A stretch of 44,318 nucleotides of DNA from DATIRA01 sp964553405 (lineage in GTDB: Bacteria; Pseudomonadota; Gammaproteobacteria; Steroidobacterales; Steroidobacteraceae): the NCBI GenBank assembly GCA_964553405.1, contig CAZKLS010000009.1:1-44318 (forward strand). The letters are read 5' to 3'. Each line of letters begins with the position of its first letter. Position 1 is the first letter of the stretch. This document shows positions 39,571-44,318 of the stretch, one piece after another. The position numbers were made by a program, and so were the translations under genes. Below the pieces are notes generated by a model. The model saw nothing but the letters and a program-made list of their open reading frames with translations, had not been told where the DNA came from and searched no databases.

Positions 39571-40628
39571 GCCCTCCCTTTCGTGACCCGGATCGAACCG
39601 GATCCCTGCAGTTCCTCCACGTAATCACGGCCGAGCAGCTGCGAGGGCGTCCGGTATCCCGCTTCGCCGTCGTACCCGAGCATGAACTGCAGCGCACCGA
39701 CCGCTGATTGCACGGTGAAGTCGTAGCCGTTCGCGACCTCGATGCGGGCGCTGCGCAGTTCGCCGCTCGGAGCCTGCACCTCGCCCCACACCCGGGTCCT
39801 CGTCTTCGCCCTGTCGGCCGCATCCGGGCCGCCGGCACCGATCAGCGACTTGAGCAGCCTTTGAATGACCCCGAGCCGCAACAGTCCGCCGAGCCGGTTC
39901 AGACGCCGCAGCGCCGCGATCCGCGCCTGAGGCATCCCGGCGTAAACCTCGATGTTGGGGATCCCGGTCGTGAAATAGGCGGTGCTGACGTCGCCCCAGG
40001 GAATCGTCACGGCCGACCGCGGCTGCCCGTCGCCGAAATCGATTTCCCGGACCCGGAATGCATGCGCGACCGTGACGATGCGGCCCGAGCTGCGAATCCG
40101 CCCGCCGCCGGCGAGTCCCTCGACGGTGGTCCTGGCGGTGCCGCGGCTCGGCGATCCGAGCGTGTCGAAGCCGAGCGCGAGATAGGTCGCATCGGGCAGC
40201 TCCGCTGCAAGCGTCGCAGCCAGGCAATCGGTCGGCACGACGTCGAAGCCGACGCCGGGACACAACACGATGCCGGCCCGGCGGGCCTCGGCATCCTGCG
40301 CGTGGGCAGCCTCGAACACGTCGATCTCGCCGGTGATGTCGAGGTAGTGCGCGCCTGCCTCGAGGCAGGCCGCGATCATCGGCGCCGCGGTCGCGGAGAA
40401 CGGGCCCGCGCAATGCAGCACCGCCCGGCAATCCGCCAGCGCGTCGGCCAGTGCCGCCGGATCATCCAGGCCCAGCGCGCGCGCCGGCAGCCCGAGCTCG
40501 CCGGCCAGCGCGGCGACCGACCCGGCATTGCGCCCGGCCAGGACCGGGCGCAGCCCGCGTCGCAGCGCCTCGCGGGCGATCAATTGACCCGTGTAGCCGT
40601 TGGCGCCGTAGATCAGGCAGCGGCTCAT
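39549..40628 (-). CDS. Saccharopine dehydrogenase-like NAD(P)-binding oxidoreductase
   Basis: A 359-residue protein with an N-terminal Rossmann motif YGANGYTGQLIA and AGRNAGSVAALAGEL, then LHCAGPFSATAAPMIAACLEAGAHYLDITGE, which is typical of the trans-acting enoyl reductase / saccharopine dehydrogenase-like group. CPGVGFDVVPTDCLA is also conserved there. It probably reduces a lipid- or polyketide-linked substrate, which is unidentified. The ATG at 40628 overlaps the response-regulator stop as ATGA, so translation is coupled. Confidence 0.88.
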   Translation of the reverse strand: MSRCLIYGANGYTGQLIAREALRRGLRPVLAGRNAGSVAALAGELGLPARALGLDDPAALADALADCRAVLHCAGPFSATAAPMIAACLEAGAHYLDITGEIDVFEAAHAQDAEARRAGIVLCPGVGFDVVPTDCLAATLAAELPDATYLALGFDTLGSPSRGTARTTVEGLAGGGRIRSSGRIVTVAHAFRVREIDFGDGQPRSAVTIPWGDVSTAYFTTGIPNIEVYAGMPQARIAALRRLNRLGGLLRLGVIQRLLKSLIGAGGPDAADRAKTRTRVWGEVQAPSGELRSARIEVANGYDFTVQSAVGALQFMLGYDGEAGYRTPSQLLGRDYVEELQGSGSIRVTKGRAWESRPS

Positions 40629-42058
40629 TCCGTGTCCGGCAGCAGCCGGTACTCGACCCGGTTGTTCTGCGCCGCCACGGTATTCCAGTCGCCCGCCTTG
40701 GTCGCCTCCCCGAGCTCCGGGTAGGCGATCGGCTCCCGGCGTCCCGCGCTCGATACGTCCACCCGGATCGCGCCGCCGGTGCGCTGGCGCAGGCTCGCGA
40801 CGAAGTTCGCGAACGCGACGGACTGGAACTGGGGCAGCGAAAGCGAATCCACGTACGGGTTGCCGACCAGGCTGCATTCGCGGACCGGCGTCGCTGGCTC
40901 AGCCACGGAAAATCCGTCCATCGGATCGCCGTCGAGGCAGAAGTCCCCGACGTAGGCCTCCATCAGGATGCGTCCCCGGAACTGCTGCGCGGCGAGTGTC
41001 TCGGCAAGGCCCCGCAGTCTCTCCAGCCGCCGGCCCGAAAACGGTGCCTCGCCGTAGGGCACGAACTCGATCGCCATCGGGCCGCCGGTCGCCGTCGCGA
41101 CGTCGGGGACCGGCGGTGCCGGCAGCTCCTCGACCCGCCCCGGGGGCGGGGCCTGGACCCAGAGCGCGAGCGCCTCGTTGACCGCCTCGGCCCGGGTCGC
41201 GGCGGCGGCCTCGGCGGCCCGCGACTCCGCGAGCTCGCGGCCGAGCTGCTGGCTGGTCCCGAACAGTTGCCAGCAGAGATAGGCCAGCAGCAGCGACGGC
41301 AGCGCGGCCAGCAGCGCCGTCGCCAGGATCGGCCACAATTGACGGGGCGGCGGGGGCGGGGGCGGCGGTTCCTCGACCGGCGCGACCGGGATCTTCGCCA
41401 GCACGTCCTTGATCTCGCCGTTCAGGCGTCGGGCGAACGCCTCGAACGTCGCCAGCACGAACCGGCGCTGCTCGGCGAGCTGGTCCTTGACGAGTTGCTG
41501 CATGGACTGGCGGAGGTTCGCCTGCAGCGCGTCGAGCTGCGGCTCGGGCGTCGGCTCCCGGCCGGGACCGATGTCCTGGGCCAGCGAGTCGTCCCCGGCC
41601 GCGTGCTCGATCGGGGCGGGGCGATGCGACTCGGGCTCGCGCTCGGCCGGCTCGAACAGCGCGGAGCGGTCCTGGCGACGGTCCGGGAGCAGGTGCAGCT
41701 GGTAGAGCAGCCGTGACACGTCCGCGGGCCGGACCGTCTTCGGCAGCACGCCGATCGCGCCGAGTGCCCGCGCCTGGCTCACGTAGAGCTCGCCCTCCTG
41801 GGACGTGTACATCATCAGCGGGATCGTCGCGGTCTGCGGATTGCCCTTGATGATCTGGACGGCCTGGAACCCGTCCATTCCGGGCATCAGGTGGTCGAGG
41901 AAGATCACGTCCGGGCGCTTGTGCTGCAGGTACTCGAGCGCCTGCTCGGCCGTCTCCGCGGTATCCACCGCCAGGCCGTGCTGCTCGAGCATCCGGCTCA
42001 GGATGACCCGGGCCGAGCGCGAGTCGTCCACGATCAGGGCACGCTTGCCCATCGGCAT
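40625..42058 (-). CDS. Membrane-spanning response regulator: REC domain, Pro-rich linker, one TM helix, periplasmic OmpA-like domain
   Basis: A 477-residue protein with an unusual layout. Residues 5-122 are a canonical receiver: acidic pair Asp11-Asp12, phospho-acceptor Asp55 (IFLDHLMPGMDG), Thr85/Ser86 and Lys107 (LPKTVRP). A helical region (175-222) and eight consecutive prolines (231-238) lead to one transmembrane helix (241-263). A periplasmic coiled segment (268-300) follows, then residues about 327-475, which resemble a divergent OmpA/MotB peptidoglycan-binding domain (FVPYGEAPFSGRRLERL; QNNRVEYRLLP). There is no DNA-binding domain. It heads an operon with a reductase and a YheT hydrolase. 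The ATG at 42058 has GGGGGA upstream. The cognate kinase is not in the window. Confidence 0.85.
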   Translation of the reverse strand: MPMGKRALIVDDSRSARVILSRMLEQHGLAVDTAETAEQALEYLQHKRPDVIFLDHLMPGMDGFQAVQIIKGNPQTATIPLMMYTSQEGELYVSQARALGAIGVLPKTVRPADVSRLLYQLHLLPDRRQDRSALFEPAEREPESHRPAPIEHAAGDDSLAQDIGPGREPTPEPQLDALQANLRQSMQQLVKDQLAEQRRFVLATFEAFARRLNGEIKDVLAKIPVAPVEEPPPPPPPPRQLWPILATALLAALPSLLLAYLCWQLFGTSQQLGRELAESRAAEAAAATRAEAVNEALALWVQAPPPGRVEELPAPPVPDVATATGGPMAIEFVPYGEAPFSGRRLERLRGLAETLAAQQFRGRILMEAYVGDFCLDGDPMDGFSVAEPATPVRECSLVGNPYVDSLSLPQFQSVAFANFVASLRQRTGGAIRVDVSSAGRREPIAYPELGEATKAGDWNTVAAQNNRVEYRLLPDTE

Positions 42059-42219
42059 CGCCACTGTCCCCCAAAGAACCCGGCGGCAGGCAGCCGCCAC
42101 GAGTATGGGCTTTCTACCCTGATCCGGCGTTCAAGCCAATCCCGGGAAACTCCGCTGCCGACGAGCCACCCGGGAGTTATCCTTGCCGGCAGTCCCGAAA
42201 ACGACAACGGAGGCATGAA

Positions 42220-44268
42220 ATGCCCTACGCCACTGCGGACATCCGCAATATCGCATTCGTCGGCCAAGCAGGCGCGGGCAAGACCCTGCTGGCCGAGGCC
42301 TTGCTCGCGCAGTCAGGAGCCATCCGGGCCAAGGGCTCGCTCGAACGGGGAACCACGGTCTGCGACTTCGATCCCCAGGAAAAGAGCCAGCAGCACTCGC
42401 TCGACGCGGCGATCTGCGGATTCGAGTCCGACGGACGCCGGGTCAACATCATCGATACGCCCGGGTACCCCGACTTCCTGGGCCGCAGCCTGGTCTCGCT
42501 CGAAGCGGTCGAGACCGCCGTCATCGTCGTCAACGCGACGAACGGCGTCGAGCCGATGACCCAGCGGATGATGGAATTCGCCCGTGCGCGACGCCTCTGC
42601 CGGCTGATCGTCGTGAACAAGATCGACAGCCGCGAGGCCCGGACCCAGCAGGTGCTCGAGGAGATCCGGGAGGTATTCGGGCGCAACTGCCTGCCGCTGA
42701 ACCTGCCCGCGGACGGGGGCCAGTCGGTGGTCGACTGTTTCTTCCAGCCGCACGGCAAAGCGGCCGATTTCTCCTCGGTCGAGGAGGCTCACACGGAGAT
42801 CATCGACCAGGTCGTCGAGGTCGACGAGAAGCTGATGGAGCTCTACCTCGAGCAGGGCGAGGAACTCTCGCCCGAGCAGCTCCATGACCCGTTCGAGCAG
42901 GCCTTGCGCGAGGATCACCTGGTACCGATCTGCTTCTGCTCGGCCGAGACCGGCGCCGGCATCCCCGAGTTGATGGACGTGCTGCTGCGGCTGATGCCCA
43001 ACCCGGCCGAGGGCAACCCGCCGCCATTCCTCAAGGGCGAGGGCCCGGCCGCCGAACGGGTCAAGGTCAGTCCGGACCCGGACAAGCACGTGGTCGCCCA
43101 CGTGTTCAAGATCAGCATCGACCCGTTCGTCGGCAAGCTCGGCATCTTCCGCGTGCACCAGGGCACGGTGAAGGCCGGAGCGCAGCTGTTCGTCGGCGAC
43201 GCGCGCAAGCCCGTCAAGATCGCGCACATCTACCAGCTGCAGGGCAAGGAGCACGTCGAGATCCCGGAAGCGATCCCCGGTGAGATCTGCGCCGTCCCGA
43301 AGATCGACGAACTGCACTTCGACGCGGTGCTGCACGACTCCCACGACGAGGATCACTACCACCTCAAGTCGGTGGCCTTCCCGCCGCCGATGCTGGGACT
43401 CGCGATCCGGCCGGAGAAACGCGGCGACGAGCAGAAGCTCTCCGAAGCGCTGCACCGGATGGTCGCGGAGGATCCCTGCGTACGCGTCGAGCACCACGCC
43501 GCGCAGAACGAGACGGTGCTGTACGGGCTCGGCGACCTGCACCTGCGGGTCATGCTGCAGCGGATGAGCGAGCGCTACGGCGTCGGCGTGCAGACCAATC
43601 CGCCGAGCGTCCCCTACCGCGAGACGATCACCCGCCCCGCGGAAGGACATCATCGCCACAAGAAGCAGACCGGCGGCGCCGGCCAGTTCGGCGAGGTGTA
43701 CCTGCGGGTCGAGCCGCTCGAGCGCGGCGCGGGCTTCGAGTTCGTCGACGACGTGGTCGGCGGCGCGATCCCGGGCCAGTTCATACCCGCGGTGGAGAAA
43801 GGCGTGCGGCAGGTGCTGACCGAGGGCGCGATCGCGGGCTTCGAGCTGCAGGACGTCCGCGTCAGCGTCTACGACGGCAAGCATCACGCGGTGGACTCGA
43901 AGGAAGTCGCGTTCGTCGCCGCCGGGCGCAAGGCGTTCATCGCCGCGATCCGTGAGGCGGGGCCGATCGTGCTCGAGCCCGTCGTCAAGGTGACGGTCAG
44001 CACGCCGGCCGAGTCGATCGGCGACGTCACCAGCGATCTGTCGACGCGACGGGCACGCATCAACGGACAGGACATGCTGCCCGGCGGCCGGGCCCAGATC
44101 AGCGCGATGGTGCCGCTGGCGGAACTGCAGGACTACCTGTCACGCCTCAAGGCGATCACCGGCGGCGAAGGCACGTACACGATGGACCTGAGCCACTACG
44201 ACCCGGTGCCGGCGCGCAAGCAGCAGGAGCTGGTGTCGGCATTCAAGCCGCAGGAAGAGGCGGACTGA
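42220..44268 (+). CDS. Elongation factor G-like GTPase (FusA2 type)
   Basis: A 682-residue homologue of EF-G with all five domains. G1 is GQAGAGKT (15-22) instead of the canonical AHIDAGKT; switch I lacks RGITI (QQHSLDAAI instead). G3 is DTPGYPDF, with Tyr83 where EF-G has the catalytic His. G4 NKID is intact. Domain IV GGAGQFGEVYLRVEPL and the domain V end are conserved. This pattern fits the EF-G-like FusA2 group rather than housekeeping EF-G, which sits with rpsL-rpsG-tuf. Its role is unclear; relatives have been tied to ribosome recycling or stress. GGAGG lies 6 bases before the ATG. Confidence 0.92.
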   Translation: MPYATADIRNIAFVGQAGAGKTLLAEALLAQSGAIRAKGSLERGTTVCDFDPQEKSQQHSLDAAICGFESDGRRVNIIDTPGYPDFLGRSLVSLEAVETAVIVVNATNGVEPMTQRMMEFARARRLCRLIVVNKIDSREARTQQVLEEIREVFGRNCLPLNLPADGGQSVVDCFFQPHGKAADFSSVEEAHTEIIDQVVEVDEKLMELYLEQGEELSPEQLHDPFEQALREDHLVPICFCSAETGAGIPELMDVLLRLMPNPAEGNPPPFLKGEGPAAERVKVSPDPDKHVVAHVFKISIDPFVGKLGIFRVHQGTVKAGAQLFVGDARKPVKIAHIYQLQGKEHVEIPEAIPGEICAVPKIDELHFDAVLHDSHDEDHYHLKSVAFPPPMLGLAIRPEKRGDEQKLSEALHRMVAEDPCVRVEHHAAQNETVLYGLGDLHLRVMLQRMSERYGVGVQTNPPSVPYRETITRPAEGHHRHKKQTGGAGQFGEVYLRVEPLERGAGFEFVDDVVGGAIPGQFIPAVEKGVRQVLTEGAIAGFELQDVRVSVYDGKHHAVDSKEVAFVAAGRKAFIAAIREAGPIVLEPVVKVTVSTPAESIGDVTSDLSTRRARINGQDMLPGGRAQISAMVPLAELQDYLSRLKAITGGEGTYTMDLSHYDPVPARKQQELVSAFKPQEEAD

Positions 44269-44290
44269 GCGGAAGCGGATGGTGCATAGT

Positions 44291-44318
44291 AACTAGCGGG
44301 TAGTGACTAGCGGGTAGT
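44291..44318. repeat. Start of a 14-bp tandem repeat, cut by the window edge
   Basis: Two adjacent 14-base units (44291-44304 and 44305-44318), RACTAGCGGGTAGT, identical except for the first base. The array begins 22 bp after the FusA2 stop and runs to the last base of the window, so its full length is unknown. Confidence 0.7.

Noticed and set aside
44291..44318. CRISPR array at the right end
   Set aside because: The units are contiguous 14-mers without spacers and no cas gene is present.

Overview
The window is a GC-rich, gene-dense chromosomal segment of a gammaproteobacterium. Evidence for this includes the pyrE / dut-coaBC / mutM-rpmGB-radC-coaD neighbourhood, ftsY-ftsE-ftsX followed by rpoH, an Ada-type alkylation-response protein, AmpG and a sigma-E-like promoter in front of rpoH. 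A TonB-dependent receptor, a KstD-like flavoprotein, a glutaryl-CoA dehydrogenase and a two-domain lipoprotein lipase suggest a free-living heterotroph related to the Xanthomonadales/Nevskiales/Steroidobacterales side of the class. That placement is inference, because there is no rRNA in the window. I see no prophage, insertion sequence, tRNA or CRISPR array.

Left part (1-16.7 kb): the tail of a PlsC-type acyltransferase, then a TonB-dependent receptor followed without a gap by a DUF3336-patatin lipase, then ada and a small thioesterase. On the minus strand lies a zinc-uptake operon: a small DUF2946-like membrane protein, a His-rich porin-like protein, znuA, znuC and znuB. Next come a DUF502 protein translationally coupled to a flavoprotein dehydrogenase, an HdeD-like membrane protein, trmB, a DUF6763 protein, and the coupled pair xthA-ampG.

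Middle (16.7-29.4 kb): mostly housekeeping. pyrE is divergent from xthA with only 22 bp between start codons, and its promoter appears to lie inside xthA, giving a leaderless mRNA. A minus-strand block holds dut, coaBC, mutM, rpmG, rpmB, radC, coaD and rsmD. The rpmBG promoter, leader hairpin and terminator can all be read. A plus-strand lipoprotein lipase ends at a textbook terminator, followed by ftsY-ftsE-ftsX (ATGA-coupled) and rpoH with a sigma-E-type promoter.

Right part (29.4-44.3 kb): an OmpA-type lipoprotein, a histone-deacetylase-like hydrolase, a small lipoprotein, gcdH and a SIMPL protein. A 442-bp gap follows that contains the most interesting signal in the window: a perfect sigma-54 promoter, about 216 nt of non-coding sequence carrying A-rich Hfq-type motifs (AACAACAA and two ACAAGAA stretches, the latter in a stem-closed loop), and a strong intrinsic terminator 18 bp before an SLC13-type transporter gene. 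This has the architecture of the CrcZ/CrcY catabolite-repression sRNAs of Pseudomonas. After it come a glycerophosphodiesterase and a FGGY kinase (a glycerol-salvage pair), and a minus-strand operon of a membrane-spanning response regulator with a periplasmic OmpA-like domain, a saccharopine-dehydrogenase-like reductase and a YheT-type hydrolase. Last is an EF-G-like FusA2 GTPase. The window ends inside a short tandem repeat.
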